A stretch of 11,496 bases of DNA from Actinidia chinensis (GCA_009663005.1 VIGQ01001771.1:60001-71496), one strand, 5' to 3'. Numbered from the stretch's first letter, positions 1-8,588 are shown. Numbers and translations are program-made. Notes: a model not told the origin generated them from the letters alone.

Positions 1-1742
1 TTGGTGGTCTGGCCCGACTTACCGAATTGCAAATGGGGGGAAACTTTTTCTCTGGAAGTATTCCTGTTGAGCTGGGACAACTCGTGTCTCTTCAGATTGC
101 CCTTAATATCAGTCATAATGGTTTTTCTGGGACAATTCCAGAAAATCTGGGAAACTTGCAGATGCTTGAAGCTCTCTATTTGAATGACATCAGCTTTTTG
201 GAGAAATTCCAGTTTCAATTGGTGAGCTAATGAGCCTTATAGTATGCAACCTTTCTAACAATAACCTGGTGGGAACGTTACCAAACTCACCTGCTTCCAA
301 AAGATGGATTCTAGCAATTTCACTGGAAACTATGGATTATGTGGATTGAATGTTAGCTACTGTCATCCATTGTCTCCAAGTTGGTAAAGGAGGGTTCTTC
401 AAAGGAGAACTTGTGAGCATATCTCTGCGGACAGTTGGATTGATGTCTTTGTTTTTTACTGTGGGTGTTTGTTGGCTTATAAAAGGCCGCCAGCCTGCAT
501 TTGTTTCACTTGAAGAACAAGTGAAACCTGAAAGGTGATAACTATTACTTCCCCAAGAAGGGTTTACATATCAGGACCTTGTGGAGTCACTGGTAATTTT
601 TCGGAGGATGCTGTCATAGGAAAGGGCGCCTGTGGGACCGTCTACAAGGCTGTCATGGTTGATGGTAAGGTGATTGCATGTTAAAAAAGTGAAGTCTCAT
701 GGAGAAGGAGCTAGTGTTGACAGCAGCTCCAAGCTGAGATATCAACCCTCGGAAAGATCAGCCACCGGAATATTGTAAAGCTCTACGGTTTCTGCTACCG
801 CCAGGACTCTAATGTTCTCTACAAGTATATGGCAAATGGCAGTCTAGGAGAACGACTTCATGGGAATGAGCAAACTTTTTTACTGGACTGGGACCACTCG
901 ATACAAAATAGCTCTTGGAGCAGCAGAAGGGTTGTGCTATCTCCACTACGATTGTAAGCCCCAAATCATCCACCGTGATATAAAATCAAACAACATTTTA
1001 TTGGATGAATCCCTTCAGGCCCATGTGGGAGATTTTGGATTGGCGAAATTGATTGACTTCACCTAGTCGAAATCTTTATCTGGTGTTGCTGGTTCATATG
1101 GCTACATTGCCCCAGGTAAGGTCACAATTAAACCAACTTCCCTGAGTTTTCTTTTCCTTTGTTGCTAGCCAAACTCTCCTGAAACATTCTAATGTATAAA
1201 AAAAAAATCCCCCCCCCCACACCATGTCCGACTTTTTCCCTAAATAGTATATATTTTTGTTCTTTTTGTGTATCATGAGTTTAGAACTGATACATATCTC
1301 TGCAAATTTCTATGGAAAATTAGTTGTATAATAATTTCTTGTTTCTGATTTTAGAATACGCTACACAATGCAAGTGACAGAGAAATGCGACATCTATAGT
1401 TTTGGAGTCGTTCTACTGGAACTGGTTACTGGGAAGTTCCCAGTTCAACCCCTCGAGCAGGGAGGTGACCTGGTCAATTGTGTGAGAAGATCGATACATG
1501 CTTTGCAGTCCGATTTCAGAGATATATGACAAACGTCTGGATCTTAGTGCAAGAAAGGTGATTGAAGAGATGTCTTTGGTTCTCAAAATTGCATTATTCT
1601 GCACCAGTACATCCCCGCTACCAGACCGACAATGAGAGAGGTCATTGCAATGATGATCGACACCAGAAAATCTGTGAGCAATCCACCGTCATCTCCAACA
1701 TCTGAAACTACTCCTGAAGAAGATGATTCAAGCAGAGGTTAG
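1..1742 (+). pseudogene. LRR receptor-like kinase pseudogene, At1g17230-like, 5' end outside window
   Basis: This encodes the C-terminal part of a plasma-membrane leucine-rich-repeat receptor kinase. Read across frames, it shows in order: terminal LRRs (GSIPVELGQL, ISHNGFSGTIPENLGNL, LSNNNLVGTLPNS) at 1-290; a juxtamembrane NFTGNYGLCG motif near 313-345; one membrane segment near 415-480 (GLMSLFFTVGVCWLI); a glycine loop IGKGACGTVYKA near 618-650; the ATP-lysine region; the catalytic loop [12 protein letters not shown] near 972-1006; DFGLAK near 1030-1047; then, after an intron, KCDIYSFGVVLLEL and a Ser/Pro/Glu-rich tail ending DDSSRG at the TAG (1740-1742). The tail and the PLEQGGDLVN motif match the At1g17230 type. 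Single-base indels lie near 190, 296, 383-405, 540, 570, 591, 676, 731, 892, 1361, 1500 and 1613. TAG at 1064-1066 is an in-frame stop between DFG and the activation segment. Catalytic motifs survive, so decay looks fairly recent, or the sequence carries errors. The family is clear from motifs; the exact orthologue is inference. Confidence 0.93.
1116..1354 (+). other. Intron inside the LRR-kinase pseudogene
   Basis: A 239-bp intron with a GTAAGG donor at 1116 and a TTTTAG acceptor ending at 1354. It splits a Glu codon after the first base (G|AA), giving GYIAP-E-YA, which is the APE motif of the kinase. It is AT-rich and contains an A run followed by a C run (about 1198-1219). The intact splice ends show that this locus descends from a genomic gene copy rather than a processed mRNA copy. 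Confidence 0.88.
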
Positions 1743-2320
1743 AAAGTTGATCTCTCCCTCTCATAATGTACGTGAAAGTTTATGGTTTGGCCACTTTTGA
1801 GCTTGACTAGTGACAAAGCATATTTTACCAGCCTTTGTATGGTGTTTCATGAAAAATACTATTCAGTGATGGGACTAAACAAATTTGATCATGTCTTTCA
1901 ATTTAAGTTGTGTAATCACTTAAAGGTTAGATTTGCTATTGATGTTGACACATTACCGGAAAGGTGTTAGCACTTACTAAGAGAAATGATCTTCTCTGTA
2001 TTAAGCATAATCTCTCATCAAACCTATCGAAGCAATAATAGCATTTTTCATTACACAGTAGGAATATCAGTTAGTACACTGTAGATATATTCGTTACTAG
2101 CGCTAGGATGCCATCCTATAATCAATCACTATTACAATGTTAAGGCCGCCATCACTTCCCCACCACCAACCTACTACTACCCTTCCTATCGGTCCGGAAT
2201 ATGAGTGCGCTGCCACCGCTTCCACAACCACCACATTCCATCCAGGACGATGAGTAGCTTATCACCCTGATTTGTACCACTCCTAATGCCACTAGCCCTC
2301 AATTATAGTATTACAAGTTA

Positions 2321-2615
2321 CAACTCTAACTGCCACTCCCACTTAAAACTCTTGCGCACGTGAACCATAAAACAATTATATTCACCAACCCTCTCTTGTG
2401 ATTGGTTAAAACAGTGAGATAAGTCCGTTTAAACATGCATCATATGTGCAATTCTCTATTCTGTGTGCTTTAGCGGATGCATGTGCATGTAATGATATAA
2501 CGGTTCTCTGTAGAGATGTTTATTGAGTAAAATAGATTTTGTAGTTGTTATAAAGCAGGCCTGGTTTAATTTCACCCACTCCAACTACCACTCCCACTTG
2601 AACTCCCAAGCACAT
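2321..2615. repeat. Imperfect 40-bp direct repeat pair
   Basis: The segment 2321-2361 (core CCACTCCCACTT, then ACTC and GCACGTG) is repeated imperfectly at 2575-2615 (same core, then GAACTC and GCACATGCATC), about 254 bp apart. The shared core is exact for 12 bases and the flanks agree at most positions. It could be a remnant of a segmental or transposon-derived duplication. No function is evident. Confidence 0.45.
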
Positions 2616-3566
2616 GCATCATGTGTGCCATTTGCATCATTGACAGATCGAGTTGCTGACTTTTCATCAACTCATAAGATCCCTCAGGCTCAAATTTTAC
2701 TTGTGCAGGCATTCTTTCTGTGGACGCTAAAATTTCATTCTATTTCAGTCTTTAGGTGATGATTCTTAAATAAAGAATATGGGAAAAAATAATAATATAT
2801 TTAAATCTTTACTCGATTTATTATTGGGGTGGGGTATTTTAGTTAGAACATTTTTGAGATATATACTAGATTTCACGTGTGATATCATTTTAATCATTAG
2901 TGGGTTTTGGATTAATAAAGCAATAGAATTTGTATACATAATTGTGAAAGAGTTGAGAGTCATGCCACATATGCTGTACGAATACTTTTAAAACCCTAGG
3001 AGGCCATTCTATAGAGACTGTACAAATACCATTTTTATTTTATTTTTAGAACTTTCTTTCCATGTTCTTTTTTCAAAGTCCCAGTTTTTGCCTAGGTGTT
3101 TTTGATTTTTTTTCTTTTTTATATTAATTTTTTTTATTAGTTATTAAAATTTTATAGTTTCCGGTCACTTTTTTAGAGCGAACTTTAAAAACAGTAAACA
3201 TTATTTCTTTGGGAAAAACTTATTTTAAGCTAATTTGTTGAGTCAACAATCTTTTTATATTTTCAAACCCCGTTATCAAGAAAGACCAAAATCATATAAA
3301 ATTTTGAAAAGCTGGTACACCAAACCATCTTCAAATTAACAACAAGAACCTATCCCCACTTTCCTTACTTTTGATTCTCCTTTCATCTTCACCGGTTTTA
3401 ATTTTTTTCTTTTATGGGTCCACATGAGGAATGTTATAAAATATCTACATTAAAAACGCAAAAATCTAATAATCTTATAAATTATACATCCACTAGAGAG
3501 ATGAATGAAATTATTTTCTTTTCATTTTTATCATCCACTACAACCTCCGTCTCCTCTCTCTCTCAC

Positions 3567-3610
3567 CTTTTCTTTTCTTCTTTTACAGTGTTCAAAAGAA
3601 AAGAAAAGAA
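3567..3610. repeat. Polypyrimidine/polypurine hairpin
   Basis: A CTTTTCTTTTCTT-type arm (3567-3584) is followed after a roughly 9-base loop by a matching AAAAGAAAAGAAAAG arm (3594-3610). The complementarity is strong, but both arms are simple sequence, so it may have arisen from low complexity alone. Confidence 0.4.
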
Positions 3611-3761
3611 AACACAACAAATGTATCAGAAAATCATGAAACAGACAACAAAATGAGTTCTCTCATGAGATTTCTACCCTTGCTACCATTGATGTAACAA
3701 TAGGGTTGTGGTTAGAGTTGGATTAAATTGTGTTTTGACACAAATTCTTTTAATTATGCTA

Positions 3762-5079
3762 TTAAAGCCTCCATCCCCACAACAGCCGTCTCTTGGGTAA
3801 GAAAATGCTTCCGTCAACTGGGACTTCGCGCCTCACAACAAGCCCGCTGACCTCTGGGGGCTTGTACGTCCGAAGTACGGCCACGTGATGCCGTCAAAAA
3901 ACGGGTGACGTTTCATATCCGTCGCACCCCTGGAGCACCTACCTCTCCTCGTCCTTCAACCAGCACTCTCCCAATCAAATCCCTCGCCTCCGCCATTCCG
4001 TCCTTATCCTCCGCCACCTCAAACCTCAACCTCTGGTCGACGCTATGTTGGCGCAGGTGGCCTCCTTGCGCCCTCCCCTTAAACGGCGTCGTTCCGTACA
4101 ACAACTCTTACACCATCTACCCCAAACGCCCACTCATCAACTCCGTTTACCGTGACCAGTTGCCCGAACAACTCTCCGGCGCCAAATACTCGTGGTCCCA
4201 ACGCACGACCCTCGAAACGCCGTCGTCGGCTCCGCCACAAACTCGCTCACAACCACCATCCTCTTCCGGTTGCCGGTACCCAAAGTCATCCCCCACCGCC
4301 TAGTCGGTGTGGCTCCCCCTTGTGACCCAGCTTTCAGTTTTTGGATCCACGCGGCTTTAAAGCACAGATCAAAATCGTAACAACATAACGTGCCCGTCTC
4401 GCGGCAATAAAATATTCTTCTGGTCTCAGATCTCTGTCTCACTACGCCAAGCGTGTCAGTACTCGAGCCGCCACCAACACCTCCGCCGCGAAGAATCGAC
4501 GGCGCAACCGGTAGTGGTTCCCGGGTTGTTTACTGAGCAATAGTGGATGTCACCGTTGAGTGGCAGTAGTCGAGAGGAGACAATGTGTAAGTGGCGGACT
4601 TCGAGGTGGGCGTAGATCGTTAGGGAGGACAGGTGGTCGGCAAGAGAGGATATCGGCCTCGTTTTGGACGTTGGAAGCTTTTTTGGAGGTGAGAGAGTCC
4701 GGTCGACGACCTTGAGGGCGAAGTTGGCGTGGTCGTAGTTGCCGGAGGCGGCAGAAGGAAGACGCGGCCAAGGACTGCCGGCTCCACGGCGCGGAGGATC
4801 TTGAGATGCCGGAGATGGAGGAGGCCGTCGGAGGACAGGGTGGCCGCCGCCTTGATGGCCGACCAGTGCGGTTCGGCGTGCCGGTGGGGTCGGGGTGACG
4901 GCGTAGGAGGTAGTGGCGGTGGGTGGCATTAGGTGTTGGAGAGGCGGGACTCTCGTTGAAGCTTAGGTGAGGCTGGCTGCTGCGAGGCTATACTCACTAC
5001 TCCGCGCGGAGTTGGCGGAGGTGGAGCTGTGAAGCTGAGATCGGGTCGGAGTCCGGGCGGGTAGAAATTCCTCATACAT
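3762..5079 (-). pseudogene. WAG1/WAG2-like AGC VIII protein kinase pseudogene
   Basis: WAG kinases are plant AGC VIII Ser/Thr kinases that phosphorylate PIN auxin carriers at the plasma membrane. On the minus strand the ATG at 5079 opens a WAG-like N-terminus (FYP, DLSFT, ESRLSNT). It continues through AIKAAATLSSDGLLHLRHLK (about 4857-4800), ALKVVDR with the ATP lysine (near 4710), SKKASNVQNEADILS, RFFAAEVLVA (near 4500-4470), RDLRPEE (catalytic loop near 4425), DFDLCFKA (near 4370), AEPTTAF and SCVGT, HEYLAPE (near 4190), VDEWAFGV (near 4140), MLYGTTPFKG (4104-4075), and FFDGITWP (near 3900). It ends with KRRLLWGWRL and the TAA at 3762-3764. DFD in place of DFG is the AGC VIII hallmark. There are many frameshifts, the first near 5066. 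The glycine loop is degraded to EPAVLG and the catalytic-loop Asn is replaced by Glu (PEN to PEE). A stop follows SNT. The length, about 1.3 kb without introns, fits a full WAG gene. The family is sure; orthology to WAG1 or WAG2 is not resolved. Confidence 0.9.
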
Positions 5080-5919
5080 TATTAGAGGGAGGTGTAGTTT
5101 ATGGAGACAGCCTGGATGTGAATGGTTGCTTATTATAAAGATCTACTGAGAGAGAGAGAGAGAGATAGAGAGAGAGAGAAGAGTTAATTAGGTGTGGGGT
5201 GAGCCAACGGAGCAGCTCTGTTGCACTAAAAATAGAGGTGGAAATTAGGGGAGGGAGGAGAGAATGAAGTAGAAAAAGGGATGGTTCTGAGAATTAAAGC
5301 CGCAGCTGGCGAAGAAGGGTGTGAGAAGCCGCGTAAACGTTTTTTTTTTTTTAAAAAAAATATGCATTGGGTGCTGCGGAATGGCGAGGAGAGTCAAAAT
5401 GACGCAAGGGGCAGCGAATGATGCTGTACTGGGGCTGTGAACAGGTTTGTTTCGACGTTTGATTCGAATTCGGGCCTATAGATAGACTCCGTAACTAACG
5501 ACTACTACTACCGCAGCTTTTCTTATGCGCAGTTATTCTATTGAAAAAAATGCTTTCTATATTTGCAGTATTAATTGGGACTGCTTGACTACTTTTTGTT
5601 TTTCCTGGTTAGGATTGAGTAATTAAACCCAAGAGTCAATTGTATCTGTATAGTTTTGAAACATGTTACTTCACTACTTTTTCATCCACGTAGAGACTGA
5701 GTGTAAATTAAACCAAGGGGTTTCTCCGATAGTGATTTGAAACGAGGGAGAGGAAATAGTGCCTCATTCTAATGTTGCAATACGAATACTCACAAAACTT
5801 ATAAACCACATTGATGTTAACAAAACAATGGTAGTAACTATATATAAATCACAATTATGTTGAATTTCAAACCATCTCTCGCTATTACGGGTTTATTAAA
5901 ATCAATTTGAGTGATCCCA
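5080..5919. other. Upstream flank of the WAG-like pseudogene, no gene seen
   Basis: This is the former leader and promoter side of the minus-strand kinase pseudogene. It contains a GA/CT microsatellite, a T run followed by an A run near 5341-5360, and otherwise moderate-AT sequence with stops in all frames. I see no coding segment and no confident promoter motif. Confidence 0.6.
5148..5180. repeat. (GA)n microsatellite
   Basis: About 16 GA units interrupted once by a T (GATAGA near 5164-5169). On the minus strand it is a CT tract about 70 bp ahead of the WAG-like ATG, where plant 5' leaders often carry CT repeats. It may have been part of the 5'UTR of that gene. Confidence 0.9.
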
Positions 5920-6060
5920 ATCCCAACGGCTCAGATGTCGTCAAATTAGTTTTTCGCGCTTAAAAAGATCACTTCATTCTCTCTCCCCCATCAAGTTCAG
6001 TCTAGTCCAATCAGAACTGTAACTCTCTCTCTTCCCATTGTCATTTTCAGAATTCAACTT
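5920..6060 (+). promoter_or_regulatory. Promoter-like segment with S-phase motifs and no gene behind it
   Basis: The sequence holds CCCAACGGCTC (5922-5932), close to the plant MSA/MYB3R core; TTTCGCGC (5952-5959), an exact E2F-type site; a CTTAAAAAG TATA-like stretch just after it; a CCAAT box (6007-6011); and a CT-rich leader ending in CATTTTCAG at 6050, which resembles a splice acceptor. This combination is known from cell-cycle genes. What follows is AT-rich repeat, so no gene can be assigned. The function is inference from short motifs. Confidence 0.35.
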
Positions 6061-6076
6061 TGATATATTTTGTAAG

Positions 6077-6496
6077 ACCACTTTATTTTTTTTATTTATT
6101 TTTTTTAATACCCCAATTACCCCTTCATTCTTCTTTTTTTGATTACTTGTATTTCTTGATTTTTATACCTAAAAACAATTATCATAAAATTTTATTAATT
6201 TCTTTTACTTCCACCTTATGTTTTATAAAAAAAAAATATGAATCAAATTTTAATTATATTGTTTAAAAATTTCGGTGGAGTGGGTGTGATAGTTCTATAG
6301 GTTATTTGTTTAATGCGTGTTTTTTTTTAATACCCTGATTCTTTTTTTTTTTTTACTTTCACTGCTTAATTTTTATATAAAAAAAATTATAAAAAATATA
6401 TATTATTTGGTTTAGCGAGATATGAGTAGACTTATTTCTATGTAATGTTGAATTAACTATGTATTGATATACGTTAAAAGTTATCATTTTTTTTAT

Positions 6497-6533
<37 letters not shown>

Positions 6534-6653
6534 ATTAATTTTCAAGAATAAGTTTAAAATAACGAATAACATATAACTATAAACCCATCAAAATTTTAAG
6601 AAAGATATTAAAAATTTTGATCCATATTTTTTTTATTTTAGAAAAGCATTGAG

Positions 6654-6707
<54 letters not shown>

Positions 6708-6791
6708 TAGAAGTGAAAGTAAAAAAAAAAACAAGAATTAAAGGATATTAAAAAAAAATAAAGGGGTATTAAAAAAAAAAATAAAATGGTG
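6077..6791. mobile_element. AT-rich foldback/MITE-like element with nested inverted arms
   Basis: The left arm, 6077-6240, is an imperfect reverse complement of the right arm, 6622-6791. Matching blocks in order are ACCACTTTATT, AATACCCC, a T-rich run, ATTTTTATA, ATCATAAAATTTTAT, TTACTTCCACCT and TTTTCTAAAA-type ends. The match extends well beyond simple A/T runs. No open frame or transposase motif lies inside. The outer ends blur into AT-rich DNA, so no target duplication can be named and the class is unknown. Confidence 0.65.
6321..6400. repeat. Second left-arm copy inside the foldback element
   Basis: This stretch (AATACCCTGATTC, a T run, TTTACTTTCACT, then ATTTTTATATAAAAAAAATT) is a direct repeat of part of the left arm at 6105-6190. 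It is also an even closer reverse complement of about 6672-6752 in the right arm. Two left-arm copies therefore compete for one right arm. Confidence 0.65.
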
Positions 6792-7289
6792 AATGACAAA
6801 TTGTTAATTTGAGTAAGAATTGAGGGTAAAAATTAAATGTCAAAAAAAATATCACATCAAGGGGGTGGGTTTGTCAAGGGTGGAAAAAATTAACTCTCTT
6901 AATATTAGTTTTTGTTTTAATAGTTATTAGATTAATTAGTTTTCTGAGAAAGTAATGAGAACTAACTTATTTGTGATTATTTTTATTTTTATTTTTATTT
7001 GTAATTTTTATTTTATTTATGTCTCTGCGTAAAGAGTCATCAAAATTGATGAAAATATGGATTGTTTTTTGTATAATCGCCGTGAACACAGACAATTACT
7101 AGTATGTCATAAGGTGTATATTTTAAAACGCATCTGATGTGATCAGACAAATACCAATATTGATTAACTAAAAAATAAATAATTCAACAAGCAATTTGAA
7201 AAAATAAAAAAAGTGGACCCACACATTGTGCCAAATTGCCAACTGTTCTTATGGGCAGGACCGTTAATAATCACTGCAGTTCTGACTTT
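6792..7289. other. AT-rich intergenic DNA
   Basis: This is low-complexity AT-rich sequence with a few GC-richer words (for example GGGGGTGGGTTTGTCAAGGG near 6859-6880) that look like transposon-end debris. I see no gene, RNA or clear repeat boundary. Confidence 0.55.
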
Positions 7290-7343
7290 CTCCTTATAAA
7301 TGCAGGGGAAAAGAGGGTTTTTCTTTCAAAAATCAAGGTCGAT
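7290..7343 (+). promoter_or_regulatory. TATA-type core promoter-like sequence
   Basis: TCCTTATAAATGC with TATAAA at 7295-7300 is followed by a purine-rich leader-like stretch up to the insertion point of the element at 7347. On the far side of that element the first ATG (8606) gives only seven codons before a stop. It may be the core promoter of a lost or displaced transcript; the TATA motif alone is weak evidence. Confidence 0.3.
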
Positions 7344-7346
7344 TAA
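7344..7346. repeat. Left TAA target-site duplication
   Basis: TAA directly before the element's left terminal repeat, mirrored by TAA at 8586-8588. A 3-bp TWA duplication is typical of PIF/Harbinger and Tourist-like elements. Confidence 0.65.
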
Positions 7347-7476
7347 GATCATCTCCAACCGTTTCCCAATTTTTTTATTTTTGGTTAGAAACAAATAAGA
7401 TAAAACACTTTAGCTATAATGATATTTTCCTTATTCTTTTTTTTCATAATTTGAATTTAGAGGCATGGTGGTAGTT

Positions 7477-7600
7477 GATCTCCAATGATTTTCTCCATTT
7501 CCATTTTTTGTTCATTTAGTCTCCAAAGGTATTCCCCATTCCTCCATTTTTTTGAATTTAAAAAAAAAAATAGTTTTGGTCTCTAATGGTATTCCCCATT
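7477..7600. repeat. Left subterminal repeats of the element
   Basis: Variants of the terminal word recur: GATCTCCAATGATT (7477-7490), then a 22-bp unit at 7519-7540 and again at 7579-7600 that differs at only two positions (GTCTCYAAWGGTATTCCCC). The spacing of the two 22-bp units is exactly 60 bp. Such arrays can be transposase-binding sites in DNA transposons; that role is inferred. Confidence 0.65.
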
Positions 7601-7946
7601 TTCCATTACCCCATTTCTCCATTTCTATTTCTTGATTTGGGATGGAGTTTTATTGTTCCAAAATTCAATAATTAAAATAAAAATTTCAAACCCAACTTAT
7701 TTATATTGATGTTGGAAATAATGAATAATTATTTTTAAAAGAATATAGCATAAAACATAACTTAACTTAAAAATATTTAATTATAATAAAATATACATAA
7801 AACAAGATTTATATAAAAACTTGCCACTATTAAACAAAATATTGAAAAACAAAATAATCTCAAACGACTACAAAGCATCTCATTCTTCATTATCTATCCG
7901 CACGTGATCCCTAAATGCAAAATCAATCTTCGTCTAGCTCATTATT

Positions 7947-8154
7947 TTTCGGATAAAAATTCAAACCTAATATTATTGTCAATAATAAACAGACACGTGT
8001 CTCTACTAACTAAATTGTTATCTTGTGTGAATTCTTGGAGGGATCTAAGTGCTTATTTCATCGGTAGCTTTATCCGATAAAAAATTCAAACATGTCATCT
8101 TGCGTGTCCAATAATAATCAGATACATATCTCTTATCAAATTAATTGGAACTTC
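7947..8154. repeat. Internal direct duplication in the element
   Basis: 7947-8034 and 8070-8154 align through TTCGGATAAAAATTCAAAC / TTATCCGATAAAAAATTC, then GT(C/G)...AATAATAA(A/T)CAGA(C/T)AC, TCTC, and end in GAATTC / GAACTTC. Divergence is substantial (roughly a quarter of positions by eye), so the duplication predates, or arose early in, this copy's history. Confidence 0.6.
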
Positions 8155-8463
8155 AAAATATTATTTCTGAATACATAAATAAATTCAACTCCATTATAAC
8201 CGACTTGTTACTATTGATTTTATATCTATAATAATTATAAAAGAATAAAAATCAACTAAAAACATAAATTATATATAATATATTATATATAGTCATAACA
8301 TAATATAAAAAGAAAAATAGAAAATATTGCAAATGAACTATTAATTTCATCTCTTAATTAGTATTTTTATTTTGGGCCCACACTAATTAAAAAAAATGCT
8401 TTTCCCAATTTTTCTTCAATCCTCCATTTTTTCTTCCAAATTGGAGGAAGAAATGGGGGAAAA

Positions 8464-8533
8464 ATGGTTGGAGATAAAAAAAAATCCCATTTATTTCCCG
8501 GTGAAGAAAATAGAGGAATGGTTGGAGATAAAA
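8464..8533. repeat. Right subterminal repeats of the element
   Basis: The identical 16-mer ATGGTTGGAGATAAAA occurs at 8464-8479 and 8518-8533. It is the complement-side version of the terminal ATCTCCAACC word and lies 54 bp apart, just inside the right terminus. Confidence 0.75.
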
Positions 8534-8585
8534 ACATAAAAAAATAAGATCAAAAATGAGGGAATGGGGAACGTTGGAGATGGCC

Positions 8586-8588
8586 TAA
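8586..8588. repeat. Right TAA target-site duplication
   Basis: TAA directly after the right terminal repeat (GAGATGGCC|TAA), matching 7344-7346. Confidence 0.65.

Larger units (their letters stand above)
1743..3761. other. Intergenic region, no gene recognised
   Basis: This lies between the two kinase pseudogenes, which point at each other, so it holds their two 3' flanks. Most is AT-rich with stops in all frames. A slightly GC-richer, Pro/Thr-codon-like patch near 2140-2290 has stops in each frame, and I do not recognise it. A short open frame at 2779-2991 is built of AT-rich hydrophobic codons, has an antisense counterpart over the same DNA, and shows no protein signature. A pyrimidine-rich stretch runs from about 3530 to 3590. 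Confidence 0.7.
7347..8585. mobile_element. PIF/Harbinger (Tourist-like) non-autonomous element, 1,239 bp
   Basis: The left end GATCATCTCCAACCGTT (7347-7363) and the right end AACGTTGGAGATGGCC (8570-8585) form imperfect terminal inverted repeats. TAA flanks both sides. Beyond the tips the arms continue as T-rich sequence carrying CCATT/CCCCATT words on the left and their complements on the right. The interior is AT-rich, has stops in all frames and shows no DDE transposase or MYB-like protein, so it would depend on a transposase from elsewhere. It is longer than a typical MITE, so it may be an internally deleted derivative of an autonomous element. The interior includes a perfect 22-bp palindrome at 8270-8291. 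The superfamily is inferred from the 3-bp TAA duplication and the terminal-repeat style. Confidence 0.78.

Noticed and set aside
2779..2991. AT-rich hydrophobic open frame resembling a small membrane protein
   Set aside because: An open frame exists on both strands of the same AT-rich DNA, with no recognisable family, promoter or codon signal.
2991..2998. Single telobox AAACCCTA
   Set aside because: One copy of an 8-mer with no nearby gene start is expected by chance and is not interstitial telomere.
3905..4303. 132-codon open frame on the plus strand
   Set aside because: It is antisense to the WAG-like kinase motifs and is Pro/Ser/Thr-rich only because of the GC-rich minus-strand coding sequence.
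4456..4929. 157-codon minus-strand open frame as a separate protein
   Set aside because: It is one frame-patch of the WAG-like pseudogene; only parts of it (such as ALKVVDR) are in the true frame.
5455..5490. GATTCGAATTCGGG resembling a tRNA T-arm
   Set aside because: No acceptor, D or anticodon arms can be matched around it.
6060..6266. 68-codon Phe/Leu/Tyr-rich open frame
   Set aside because: It is produced by T-rich simple sequence within the left arm of the foldback element.
7347..8585. CRISPR-like or satellite array from the repeated ATCTCCAAC words
   Set aside because: The units are few and irregular and are explained as subterminal repeats of a DNA transposon in a plant genome.
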